Source of the DNA: Flavobacterium sp. FEMGT703F
Lineage (GTDB): Bacteria > Bacteroidota > Bacteroidia > Flavobacteriales > Flavobacteriaceae
DNA length: 64,000 nucleotides
NCBI GenBank assembly: GCA_002786385.1
Contig: PGCN01000025.1
Span: 248,001 to 312,000, forward strand
Direction: 5' to 3'
Positions 18,967 through 26,334 of the stretch are shown here, in pieces (position 1 is the first letter of the stretch; each line of letters begins with the position of its first letter). The notes beneath the pieces were generated by a model. The model searched no databases, was not told the origin of the DNA, and saw nothing but the letters and a program-made list of their open reading frames with translations. Made by a program: the position numbers and the translations under genes.

Positions 18967-20511
18967 TTATTCCTTGATCTCATTTCCGTCTTTGTCGAAG
19001 AAATGATACTCTAAATACGTGTAAGCGTCACGTGGTATGATTTTCACCCATTTTTTATGTTCAAAAAGCCATTTTGAACGTATTGATGGAAAACCTTTTT
19101 TAAGGTAAGCGGCCACGAACGGATGGGCATTAAGCTTAATACCGCTGTGGTCTTTGATAATCTTTTCGAGGGAGAAGTTAATCTTGTCGATAATTTGGAT
19201 TGGCGCATCTACATCGCCGCTCAAATTGTTCGGATTTTCTTCTCGGGTCTCTATATTGACTTCAGGTCTTACGCGTTGGCGAGTGATTTGGACTAATCCG
19301 AATTTACTCGGCGGTAAGATTTTGTGTTTGGCTTTGTCGTCGCTCATTTCCTCGCGGAGGAAGTTGAATAGCACTTGACGGTTGTCGGGATTTTGCATAT
19401 CGATAAAATCCACTACGATGATACCACCCATATCGCGCAGACGTAATTGTCGGGCGATTTCGGCGGCAGCTATCATGTTGACTTCGAGGGCGGTATCTTC
19501 TTGATTGGTGGCTTTGTTAGAACGGTTTCCGCTGTTCACGTCGATAACGTGTAAAGCTTCGGTATGTTCTATAATCAAATAGGCACCTTTACTCATGGAT
19601 ACGGTACGCCCAAAAGACGTTTTGATTTGTCGCTCGATATGGTATTTCTCAAACAACGGCAAGTCTTTCGACTGGTAAAGCTTAACGATTTTTTGTTTAT
19701 CAGGGGCTATTTCGGCTAAATAGTCCTTGGTTTCTTGGTACAACTCTGCATCATCCACTTGGATACTGGTGAAAGTATCATTGAATACATCTCGCAAAAT
19801 AGAAGAAGCTTTATTAAGTTCTCCTAATATTTTGGAAGGATGATGAGCAGTTGGTAATTTTTTACACATTGCAGTCCATCGATTCATTAAGTTCTGCAAA
19901 TCTTTTTCTAGTTCGGCTATGCTTTTGCCTTCGGCTACTGTTCTCACAATAACCCCGAAACCTTTTTGTTTGATGGATTGTACTAGTTTTTTGAGTCGGT
20001 CTTTTTCCTCTTTGGATTCTATTTTTTGAGAAATAGAAACCCGGTCGGAGAAAGGCACTAAAACTACAAAACGACCGGCGAAAGACAGCTCAGTGCTGAT
20101 TCTTGGGCCTTTGGTAGAAATAGGTTCTTTGACTACTTGAACTAATACCGATTGATTGGCACTCAGTATGTCTGATATGGCACCGTTTTTATCAATCTCT
20201 TTTTCAAACTGAAAGTTTTTTAGGGAGAAATCTTTTAGTTTACCTGCGCTTACAAGTTTTATGAATTTCAAATAAGAAGCCAAGTTCGGTCCTAAATCGT
20301 GGTAATGTAAAAAGGCATCTTTTTCAAAGCCTACGTTTACAAACGCCGCGTTTAGACCGGCCACAGGTTTTCTGATTTTGGCGATAAAAATATCACCAAC
20401 CTGAAAATTACTGGTGTCTTCCTGTTTGTGTAATTCAATTAGTTTTCCATCTTTTAATAAGGCAAAATCTACAGCATTCTCACCACTACGGATGATTAGT
20501 TCTTTATTCAT
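18967..20511 (-). CDS. rng: Ribonuclease G/E family endoribonuclease
   Basis: This single-strand-specific endoribonuclease acts in RNA decay and rRNA maturation. With 514 residues it is the RNase G-like short form. An S1-type RNA-binding region lies at about 38-130. The catalytic metal ligands are D324 (HVIDVNSGN) and D368 (IVVDFIDMQ). The zinc-link CPxCxG motif expected shortly after RQRVRPE (about 412-418) is absent and is replaced by EENPNNLSG. The longest frame begins at 20604 and runs through a heptamer repeat tract. The ATG at 20511 gives the normal start MNKELIIRSG. Its last 75 bp are duplicated downstream. Confidence 0.93.
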   Translation of the reverse strand: MNKELIIRSGENAVDFALLKDGKLIELHKQEDTSNFQVGDIFIAKIRKPVAGLNAAFVNVGFEKDAFLHYHDLGPNLASYLKFIKLVSAGKLKDFSLKNFQFEKEIDKNGAISDILSANQSVLVQVVKEPISTKGPRISTELSFAGRFVVLVPFSDRVSISQKIESKEEKDRLKKLVQSIKQKGFGVIVRTVAEGKSIAELEKDLQNLMNRWTAMCKKLPTAHHPSKILGELNKASSILRDVFNDTFTSIQVDDAELYQETKDYLAEIAPDKQKIVKLYQSKDLPLFEKYHIERQIKTSFGRTVSMSKGAYLIIEHTEALHVIDVNSGNRSNKATNQEDTALEVNMIAAAEIARQLRLRDMGGIIVVDFIDMQNPDNRQVLFNFLREEMSDDKAKHKILPPSKFGLVQITRQRVRPEVNIETREENPNNLSGDVDAPIQIIDKINFSLEKIIKDHSGIKLNAHPFVAAYLKKGFPSIRSKWLFEHKKWVKIIPRDAYTYLEYHFFDKDGNEIKE

Positions 20512-20538
20512 GTTGTAAATTTTTATCCGAACTTTTTG

Positions 20539-20570
20539 GTTTCGGGTTTCGGGTTTCGGGTTTCGGGTTT
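20539..20570 (-). repeat. Heptanucleotide tandem repeat upstream of rng
   Basis: About four and a half copies of GTTTCGG (plus strand; CCGAAAC on the minus strand) end about 28 bp before the rng ATG. They lie in the rng leader or promoter. A diverged TCGGAACGCGCAAC...ACTCGCAAC stretch follows. Confidence 0.85.
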
Positions 20571-20771
20571 TGCAACTCGGAACGCGCAACTTTTCAACTC
20601 GCAACTGAATTGTAAGGATGGATTAAACATTTTAAACAGGTAATGTTGTTACCCGGGGGAATAATATTAGATTTATGATTTTAAATATTTGACTTAATGC
20701 CGCAGCACTATATTTAATATTTGAAATTTGATATCTAAAATTCCATTTCAATGAACGTTTTTTAAAAAAAG
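20571..20771. other. Intergenic region between rng and the small basic gene
   Basis: AT-rich, with no reading frame of note. A weak hairpin, GGTAA/TTACC with a 5-nt loop, lies near 20640-20655. The rng promoter must lie here but no clear box was found. Confidence 0.4.
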
Positions 20772-20798
20772 AAAAGTAGTTTAGAACTACTTTTTCTT
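20772..20798 (-). terminator. Terminator of the hup / small basic protein transcript
   Basis: A perfect 10-bp stem, AAAAGTAGTT (20772-20781) with AACTACTTTT (20785-20794), has a 3-nt loop. On the minus strand a T run follows. The stem overlaps the stop codon of the 30-residue gene. Confidence 0.85.
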
Positions 20799-20879
20799 TT
20801 TGTGACGGTTAGCTCTCGCTCTTTTTTTACGTTTGTGCGTTGCTACCTTATGTCTTTTTCTTTTTTTACCACTTGGCAT
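20787..20879 (-). CDS. 30-residue highly basic conserved protein, probably ribosome-associated
   Basis: The ORF reads MPSGKKRKRHKVATHKRKKR followed by ARANRHKKKK. About two thirds of residues are Lys, Arg or His, which is typical of the smallest ribosomal proteins. Near-identical short proteins are widespread in Bacteroidota genomes and are often left unannotated. A Bacteroidota-specific ribosomal protein (bL38) has been reported in the Flavobacterium johnsoniae ribosome, but whether this is that protein is not certain. It follows the HU gene by 33 nt on the same strand and ends in a strong terminator, so the two are probably cotranscribed. Confidence 0.8.
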   Translation of the reverse strand: MPSGKKRKRHKVATHKRKKRARANRHKKKK

Positions 20880-20912
20880 AAGCTTGTGTTTTTGTGATTA
20901 ATAAATAAGTTA

Positions 20913-21206
20913 TTATACTGCTACTTCAGTATTGGTTTTTACTGATTCTACGAATACTTTAGCAGGTTTAAATGCCGGAATATTGTGAGCAGGAATCTTG
21001 ATAGTAGTATTTTTAGAAATGTTTCTTCCTGTTTTTTCAGCTCTTGTTTTGATGATGAAGCTACCAAAACCTCTTAAATATACATTGTCACCGGTTTCTA
21101 ATGAAGTTTTTACTTCTTCCATAAACGCTTCAACAGTGGCTTGTACATCTCCTTTTTCAAGGCCTAATTTTTCTGAAATCTTCGCTACGATATCTGCTTT
21201 CGTCAT
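20913..21206 (-). CDS. hup: HU/IHF-family nucleoid DNA-binding protein
   Basis: A 97-residue histone-like protein that bends and compacts DNA as a dimer. The N-terminal helices MTKADIVAKISEKLGL and the arm region RGFGSFIIKTRAEKTGRNI, followed by IPAHNIPAFKPAK, are classic HU/IHF features. The proline at the arm tip region is present. The C-terminus VKTNTEVAV extends slightly beyond the usual end. It is transcribed from a TATATTTG promoter box at 21248-21255 and leads into the 30-residue basic gene. Confidence 0.95.
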   Translation of the reverse strand: MTKADIVAKISEKLGLEKGDVQATVEAFMEEVKTSLETGDNVYLRGFGSFIIKTRAEKTGRNISKNTTIKIPAHNIPAFKPAKVFVESVKTNTEVAV

Positions 21207-21247
21207 TTTCTTTCGTATTTAATATTATGTGTAAATTTTTGAGGTTG

Positions 21248-21279
21248 CAAATATATGAATTAAAAAAAGAATATTTCAA
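21248..21279 (-). promoter_or_regulatory. Promoter of hup
   Basis: On the minus strand TATATTTG (21248-21255) matches TANNTTTG, with a TTG (21277-21279) 21 bp upstream. Confidence 0.65.
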
Positions 21280-21313
21280 GCATAATCTATTAAAATTTAA
21301 TCACATAAAGATT

Positions 21314-21321
21314 TATTTTTG
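21314..21321 (+). promoter_or_regulatory. -7 box of mutY
   Basis: TATTTTTG matches TANNTTTG and ends 17 bp before the mutY ATG. No clear -33 TTG was seen. Confidence 0.55.
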
Positions 21322-21338
21322 TAAACCTAAATTCCGCT

Positions 21339-22379
21339 ATGAATTTCTCTAAATCTCTAATCCAATGGTATTTACAAAACAAACGCGACTTGCCTTGGAG
21401 AAATACGATTGATCCTTACTTTATTTGGCTCTCCGAAATCATGTTGCAACAAACGCGTGTAGCGCAGGGATTGCCTTATTTTTTGCGTTTTACCGAAGCA
21501 TTTCCTACCGTGTTTGATTTGGCCAAAGCCGATGAAGAGCAAGTGCTCAAATTATGGCAAGGGTTGGGCTATTACTCCAGAGCCAGAAATTTGCATAAAA
21601 CAGCCCAGCAAGTTGCTTTTGAATTCAATGGGAAGTTTCCCGCCAACTATGCCGAATTGCTAAAGCTGAAAGGCATAGGTGAATATACCGCAGCCGCCAT
21701 CGCTTCGTTTGCCTATAATGAGAGTGTTCCTGTGGTTGACGGCAATGTGTACCGAGTGTTGTCTCGTTATTTTGAAGTGGAAACTGATATTGCCTCTTCC
21801 GGCGCCAAGAAAGAATTCACGCAATTGGCCGCCGAATTGTTGCCCGCCGGGGAAGCCAATTTGTTCAATCAAGCCATAATGGAGTTCGGAGCTTTACAGT
21901 GCGTACCTAAGAATCCGGATTGTGCTAATTGTATTTTTAACAACAGTTGCGCTGCGTTACAAAAAAAGAAAGTAGCTCAGTTGCCCATAAAATCAAAGAA
22001 AGTAAAAGTCAGAACCCGTTTTTTTACTTATTTGGTTTTTGAAGATGAGGTCAACAATACACTCATTCAAAAACGAACCCAAAAAGGCATTTGGCACAAT
22101 TTATACGAGTTTCCGTTACTTGAAACTGATAACGATTTGTCGCCTGAAGCATTATCTGATTTGCTGCTTAAACATACCTATGTAGAAAATAAAATACTCG
22201 ACATATCGCGATTCAATGAAGCAGTAATGGTACACAAGTTAACCCATCAGCATTTGAATATTTGCTTTTGGAAAGTTAGAGTAGCAGGCAAGCTTTCCGA
22301 AGGAACCAACTGGAAATCAGTCAAAAAATTGCCGTTTCCGATTGTAATTCACAATTTTATTGAAGCCGAAAGGTTTTAA
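21339..22379 (+). CDS. mutY: A/G-specific adenine glycosylase
   Basis: This base-excision repair enzyme removes adenine mispaired with 8-oxoguanine. It has 346 residues. The catalytic E33 lies in SEIMLQQTRV, the helix-hairpin-helix is LKGIGEYTAAA (110-120), and D134 lies in VVDGNVYRVL. The [4Fe-4S] cluster ligands are C188-x6-C195-x2-C198-x5-C204. The C-terminal ~130 residues form the NUDIX-like domain that recognises 8-oxoG. It begins the mutY-ssb-gldE-gldD run, an order known in flavobacteria. Confidence 0.96.
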   Translation: MNFSKSLIQWYLQNKRDLPWRNTIDPYFIWLSEIMLQQTRVAQGLPYFLRFTEAFPTVFDLAKADEEQVLKLWQGLGYYSRARNLHKTAQQVAFEFNGKFPANYAELLKLKGIGEYTAAAIASFAYNESVPVVDGNVYRVLSRYFEVETDIASSGAKKEFTQLAAELLPAGEANLFNQAIMEFGALQCVPKNPDCANCIFNNSCAALQKKKVAQLPIKSKKVKVRTRFFTYLVFEDEVNNTLIQKRTQKGIWHNLYEFPLLETDNDLSPEALSDLLLKHTYVENKILDISRFNEAVMVHKLTHQHLNICFWKVRVAGKLSEGTNWKSVKKLPFPIVIHNFIEAERF

Positions 22380-22425
22380 ATTTCAAAAAAAGCTGTAAAT
22401 TTGAAAAGAACAAATTGCTGAAAAA

Positions 22426-22863
22426 ATGAATGGGACATTAAATAAAGTGATGCTTATCGGTCATTTAGGTGACGAAGTAAAAATGCACTATTTCGAGGGT
22501 GGCAATTGCATCGGTCGTTTTCCGTTGGCCACTAACGAGGTTTACATCAACAAACAAACCAACGAAAAAATCACTTCCACCGAATGGCACAATTTAGTGG
22601 TTCGAAACAAAGCGGCGGAAATTTGTGAAAGATATTTGTCTAAAGGTGATAAAATTTATGTGGAAGGTCGCATCAAATCCCGTCAATGGCAAGCTGAAGA
22701 CGGCACTACCAAATACACCACGGAAATTCAGGTAACCGAATTCACTTTTTTAACCACCAAGAAAGAGGTGGAAGGCATCAAAACACCCCAAAATTTAGAA
22801 GCTAAACCTGCTAACTTTGAGTCGCCCAATACCGCCAATCCTGAGAACGATTTGCCGTTTTGA
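22426..22863 (+). CDS. ssb: Single-stranded DNA-binding protein
   Basis: A 145-residue SSB. The OB fold spans about residues 4-112, with NKVMLIGHLGDEV at the start and STEWHNLVVRNKAAE and GDKIYVEGRIKSRQW in the core. A flexible linker leads to the acidic C-terminal tip ENDLPF, which recruits replication and repair partners. It follows mutY by 46 bp and precedes gldE by 16 bp. Another protein in this window (44919-45299) ends in the same DLPF tip. Confidence 0.95.
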   Translation: MNGTLNKVMLIGHLGDEVKMHYFEGGNCIGRFPLATNEVYINKQTNEKITSTEWHNLVVRNKAAEICERYLSKGDKIYVEGRIKSRQWQAEDGTTKYTTEIQVTEFTFLTTKKEVEGIKTPQNLEAKPANFESPNTANPENDLPF

Positions 22864-22879
22864 CATTGTTTAACTAACC

Positions 22880-24184
22880 TTGATACTTTTGGACCCCGAG
22901 CCCGGTTTGACTTTTCTCGATACTCTTGATACCAACTTGCTTTTCGGAAGCTTAGTCATTGTTTTGCTGTTGTTTTGCTCGGCTATGATTTCGGCGGCGG
23001 AAGTAGCTTTGTTTTCTTTGTCTCAGCACGATTTGGCCAAGTTGTCTCAGCACAATTCAAATAAATCTCAGTTGGTTTCCCAATTGTTACAAAAACCCAA
23101 AAAACTACTGGCTACTTTGCTTTTGGCTAATAATTTTGTCAATATAGGAATAGTCATTATTTTTTCTTTTGTGTCGAATTCCTTATTTGCCGGTATCGTT
23201 TCGCCGGTAGTGAAATTTGTAGTAGAAGTTGTTTTGGTGACTTTTCTCATTTTACTTTTCGGCGAAGTATTGCCTAAAGTATATGCTAGTCGCAATAACA
23301 TTAAATTTTCCGCTCGAATGGCCCGTCCGATTTGGTTCTTAGACCAACTGTTATCGCCATTGAGTTTGCCCATGCGCGCTGTTACAATTTATTTGCATAA
23401 AAAGTTAGGCCGACAAAAAACGAATATTTCGGTCGACCAATTGTCGCAAGCATTGGAAATGACTTCTTCAGACGATACCACTTCGGAAGAGCAGAAAATT
23501 CTGGAAGGCATTGTTTCTTTCGGGAATACCGATACCAAGCAAGTTATGAGTCCGAGAATTGATATCTTTGCGCTCGAAATTGAAGAAACCTTTGCCGAGA
23601 TTTATCCGAAGATTGTTGAAAAAGGCTATTCGCGAATTCCCGTTTTCCGCGAAAACATTGATCATATCGAAGGCGTTTTGTTTGTAAAAGATTTGATTCC
23701 GCATATTCATAAAAAGGAGTTTGACTGGAATTCATTATTGCGAGAACCGTTTTTTGTGCCCGAAAACAAAAAGCTCGACGATTTGCTTAAGGATTTTCAA
23801 AGTATGAAAAGTCATTTGGCGATTGTAGTTGATGAATATGGCGGCACTTCAGGCTTGGTTTCTTTAGAAGATGTGATTGAGGAAATTGTGGGCGATATTT
23901 CGGATGAGTTTGATGACGAGAATATCAGCTATTCGCAAATAGATGATAAGAATTTCTTGTTTGAAGGTAAAATCAACCTTAAAGATTTTTATCGCATTGT
24001 CAATGTTGATGAAGAAGCCTTTGAAGACCAAAAAGGTGAAGCCGAAACTTTGGCCGGATTTATCTTGGAGCTCTTGGGTAATTTCCCGAAGAAAGGTCAA
24101 AAAATCCACTTTTCTACCGTGACTTTCACCGTAGAAGTTGTTGATAAAAAAAGAGTGAAACAATTAAAAGTAACTTTGGAATAA
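22880..24184 (+). CDS. gldE: Gliding-motility-associated protein GldE (CorC/HlyC-type membrane protein)
   Basis: An inner-membrane protein of 434 residues. A CNNM/DUF21 membrane domain with four hydrophobic segments occupies about 17-180. Two CBS domains follow (about 210-330: VMSPRIDIFALE, then VDEYGGTSGLVSLEDVIEEIVG), and a CorC_HlyC C-terminal domain ends it. In Flavobacterium johnsoniae GldE works with GldD, encoded next, in gliding and protein secretion. No ATG lies at the front. Translation probably starts at TTG 22880 or at TTG 22889, which would give MDPEPGL. The second alternative fits my memory of other GldE N-termini but is unverified. Confidence 0.92.
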   Translation: MILLDPEPGLTFLDTLDTNLLFGSLVIVLLLFCSAMISAAEVALFSLSQHDLAKLSQHNSNKSQLVSQLLQKPKKLLATLLLANNFVNIGIVIIFSFVSNSLFAGIVSPVVKFVVEVVLVTFLILLFGEVLPKVYASRNNIKFSARMARPIWFLDQLLSPLSLPMRAVTIYLHKKLGRQKTNISVDQLSQALEMTSSDDTTSEEQKILEGIVSFGNTDTKQVMSPRIDIFALEIEETFAEIYPKIVEKGYSRIPVFRENIDHIEGVLFVKDLIPHIHKKEFDWNSLLREPFFVPENKKLDDLLKDFQSMKSHLAIVVDEYGGTSGLVSLEDVIEEIVGDISDEFDDENISYSQIDDKNFLFEGKINLKDFYRIVNVDEEAFEDQKGEAETLAGFILELLGNFPKKGQKIHFSTVTFTVEVVDKKRVKQLKVTLE

Positions 24185-24190
24185 AGTAAG

Positions 24191-24748
24191 ATGAGTAATA
24201 AAGTAATAGGATTTTTAACGGTATTGTTGTTAGTATTTACCGGATGTAAAAATGAAGTCTTGCCCAAACCGGCCGGACAGTTGCGTTTGGACTATGAAGT
24301 GGCTCAGTACGCTACATTTAATAGTCCGTGTCCGTTTACATTTGAAATGAATGAAAAGACCAAAGTAAAGGCTACACAAAATTGTGCGTTTACCATTAAT
24401 TACCCGAAGATGAAGGCAACCATTTATCTTACCTATAAAACGGTGAATAACGATATCGATAAATTGTTGCGTGATGCTCAAAAGTTGACTTACGAACACG
24501 TGATCAAAGCGGATGATATTTTAGAGCAGCCATTCATCAATAACGATAAAAAAGTATATGGGATGTTTTATCGTGTGAGTGGTAATGCCGCCACTAATGC
24601 GCAGTTTTATGCTACCGACAGTATCAAACACTTTGTCACCGGTTCGGTATATTTTTATGCCAAACCCAATTTTGACTCAATTATGCCGGCCGCCGATTAC
24701 ATACGAAACGATATGCAGCATTTGATTGAATCAATTCAATGGAAATAA
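24191..24748 (+). CDS. gldD: Gliding-motility lipoprotein GldD
   Basis: A 185-residue lipoprotein with a signal peptide ending at C19 (LLLVFTGCK). The mature part begins with the PKPAGQLRLDYE segment and contains SPCPFTFE and NYPKMKATIYLTYK, which are characteristic of GldD. It is required for gliding motility and type IX secretion in Flavobacterium. The gene starts 6 bp after the gldE stop, so the two are cotranscribed. It ends at a bidirectional terminator shared with the convergent metal-binding lipoprotein gene. Confidence 0.92.
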   Translation: MSNKVIGFLTVLLLVFTGCKNEVLPKPAGQLRLDYEVAQYATFNSPCPFTFEMNEKTKVKATQNCAFTINYPKMKATIYLTYKTVNNDIDKLLRDAQKLTYEHVIKADDILEQPFINNDKKVYGMFYRVSGNAATNAQFYATDSIKHFVTGSVYFYAKPNFDSIMPAADYIRNDMQHLIESIQWK

Positions 24749-24772
24749 GATAGGAGCAACGCTAAATAAAAA

Positions 24773-24796
24773 AAGGAACTCTAAGGAGTTCCTTCT
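24773..24796. terminator. Bidirectional terminator between gldD and the HMA lipoprotein gene
   Basis: AAGGAACTC (24773-24781) and GAGTTCCTT (24786-24794) form a 9-bp stem with a 4-nt loop. A-rich flank on the left and T-rich flank on the right allow use from both sides. Confidence 0.85.
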
Positions 24797-24819
24797 TCAT
24801 TAACTGAAATTTGTTGGGA

Positions 24820-25191
24820 TTATTTTTTGACTACCTTATAAGTGTTACCGTCGGCAGCTCCTTCTACAGTGGCATATAGTTTTTCAGGAGTTAATACAGC
24901 AGCATCAAATTCTACAGTCGCTTCTTTTTTGTCAAAATCAACAGTGGCTTTTTGAACGCCATCCATGTCGGCTAATTTTTTCTCAATCGTTTTGGCACAA
25001 CCCATAGCACAGGTCATTCCTTCTATTTTAAAACTGGCTGTTTCAGGTTTTGCAGCTACAGCCTTTGTTTTCTCGGTAGTAGCGGTAACTTCGGTTTCGT
25101 TTTCGGTAACGGGTTTGCTCGCAGTGTCTTTACAGCTGAAACACAAAGATGAGACGATGCCTAAGGTTACTAAAGATTTGGTGAAATTCAT
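24820..25191 (-). CDS. Heavy-metal-associated (HMA) domain lipoprotein
   Basis: A 123-residue exported protein. The signal peptide ends at a lipobox with C20 (CFSCK). A Thr/Glu/Lys/Ala-rich linker leads to one HMA domain (about 53-120) with the metal site GMTC61-AMG-C65. The two cysteines are spaced CxxxC and not the usual CxxC of copper chaperones such as CopZ or Atx1, but the fold pattern (SFKIEGMTC, VQKATVDFDKKEATVEFD) is clear. Likely ligands are Cu(I) or another soft metal. It is not beside a metal-efflux gene, so its partner is unknown. Confidence 0.88.
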   Translation of the reverse strand: MNFTKSLVTLGIVSSLCFSCKDTASKPVTENETEVTATTEKTKAVAAKPETASFKIEGMTCAMGCAKTIEKKLADMDGVQKATVDFDKKEATVEFDAAVLTPEKLYATVEGAADGNTYKVVKK

Positions 25192-25300
25192 GGTATTCCT
25201 AATTTTTAATTGTAATTGCTTGTTTGAGAGACAAAAATAAATAAAAATTAAAGTTATTATTCTTAAAATAATTACAAAATTTGAAATCCAAAATTTGCGT

Positions 25301-26167
25301 ATGAAAGCAACACAAACAAAATGGCTTATTTTAATCGTCCTGGCCTTAATTTGGGGCAGTTCGTTTATATTGATTAAAAAGGGATTGGTAGGATTGAGTC
25401 CGTTTCAATTGGGTTCCTTGCGCATAGTGTTTTGCGCCTTATTTTTGTTAGTAATCGGATTTAAAAGTTTGACAACTATTCCGCTGCACAAGTGGAAATT
25501 CATTGCCCTAACCTCGCTTTTCGGGACTTTTATCCCGGCTTATCTTTTTGCCATTGCGCAAACGCAAATCAGTAGTTCGGTGAGTTCGATACTCAATTCG
25601 CTTACGCCTTTGAATACTTTAATATTAGGCGCAGTAGTTTTCGGTCTCGACTTTAAACGAACGCAAATCATAGGAGTGCTTGTTGGTTTTGCCGGAACGA
25701 TGTTGCTTATTTTAAATGGAGCTGCACACCATCCGAATCAGAATTATTGGTACACGATTTTGGTGTTAATAGCCTCGATGTGTTATGCCACTAATGTCAA
25801 TTTGATCAAAAGATATTTATCCGATTTGAAGCCTTTAACCATTACTACAGGGAATTTTTTGGTAATGTTACTTCCGGCTTTGGGCATTTTGTTTTTTACC
25901 GATTTTACCACAAAAATGCATTTGACTTCGGTAAAGGAAGCGATGATTTACATTGCCATTTTGGGCATCATCGGAACCGGAATTGCCAATGTGCTATTTT
26001 ATAAATTGATCCAAATTTCGTCTCCGGTTTTTGCCACATCCGTTACCTATTTGATTCCGGTTGTAGCTTTCTTTTGGGGATTGTTGGACAATGAAATGTT
26101 AACGCCGGTGCAGTTTGTTGGTGCTTTTGTAGTGTTGGTCGGCGTTTATTTGTCGAGTAAAAAATAG
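25301..26167 (+). CDS. EamA/DMT-family transporter, ten membrane segments
   Basis: A 288-residue inner-membrane permease made of two EamA repeats of five membrane helices each. The first repeat has the conserved ALIWGSSFILIKKGL near residue 14. The second begins near residue 148 at WYTILVLIASMCYATN and ends with GAFVVLVGVYLSS. Substrates of this superfamily range from amino acids to nucleotide sugars and cannot be predicted. A TTG two codons upstream (25295) extends the frame, but the ATG at 25301 is the more likely start. Confidence 0.85.
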   Translation: MKATQTKWLILIVLALIWGSSFILIKKGLVGLSPFQLGSLRIVFCALFLLVIGFKSLTTIPLHKWKFIALTSLFGTFIPAYLFAIAQTQISSSVSSILNSLTPLNTLILGAVVFGLDFKRTQIIGVLVGFAGTMLLILNGAAHHPNQNYWYTILVLIASMCYATNVNLIKRYLSDLKPLTITTGNFLVMLLPALGILFFTDFTTKMHLTSVKEAMIYIAILGIIGTGIANVLFYKLIQISSPVFATSVTYLIPVVAFFWGLLDNEMLTPVQFVGAFVVLVGVYLSSKK

Positions 26168-26176
26168 CGCTGAAAT

Positions 26177-26281
26177 AACCGCATAATAACATAGGTTTTG
26201 AAGCTTATTCAAAAGGCGATTCACTTTTTGTTGATGGTAACAAAAAGGCATTAATATCTCCTATGTCTCTATGTGGTTCAA
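26177..26281. repeat. Decayed dispersed repeats downstream of the transporter
   Basis: AACCGCATAATAACATAGG near 26177 is roughly inverted against CCTATGTCTCTATGTGGTT near 26262. Inside lies CACTTTTTGTTGATGGTAAC followed by AAAAAGG, a decayed version of the hairpin at 6961-6986. Confidence 0.5.
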
Positions 26282-26287
26282 ACAAAA

Positions 26288-26318
26288 AAAAGACCGCTAT
26301 TGCTAACGGTCTTTTTTT
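26288..26318. terminator. Bidirectional terminator between the EamA and M16 genes
   Basis: AAAGACCG pairs with CGGTCTTT around a short loop, with an A run on the left and a T run on the right. Confidence 0.85.
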
Positions 26319-26334
26319 ATTTGTATGATTTCAA

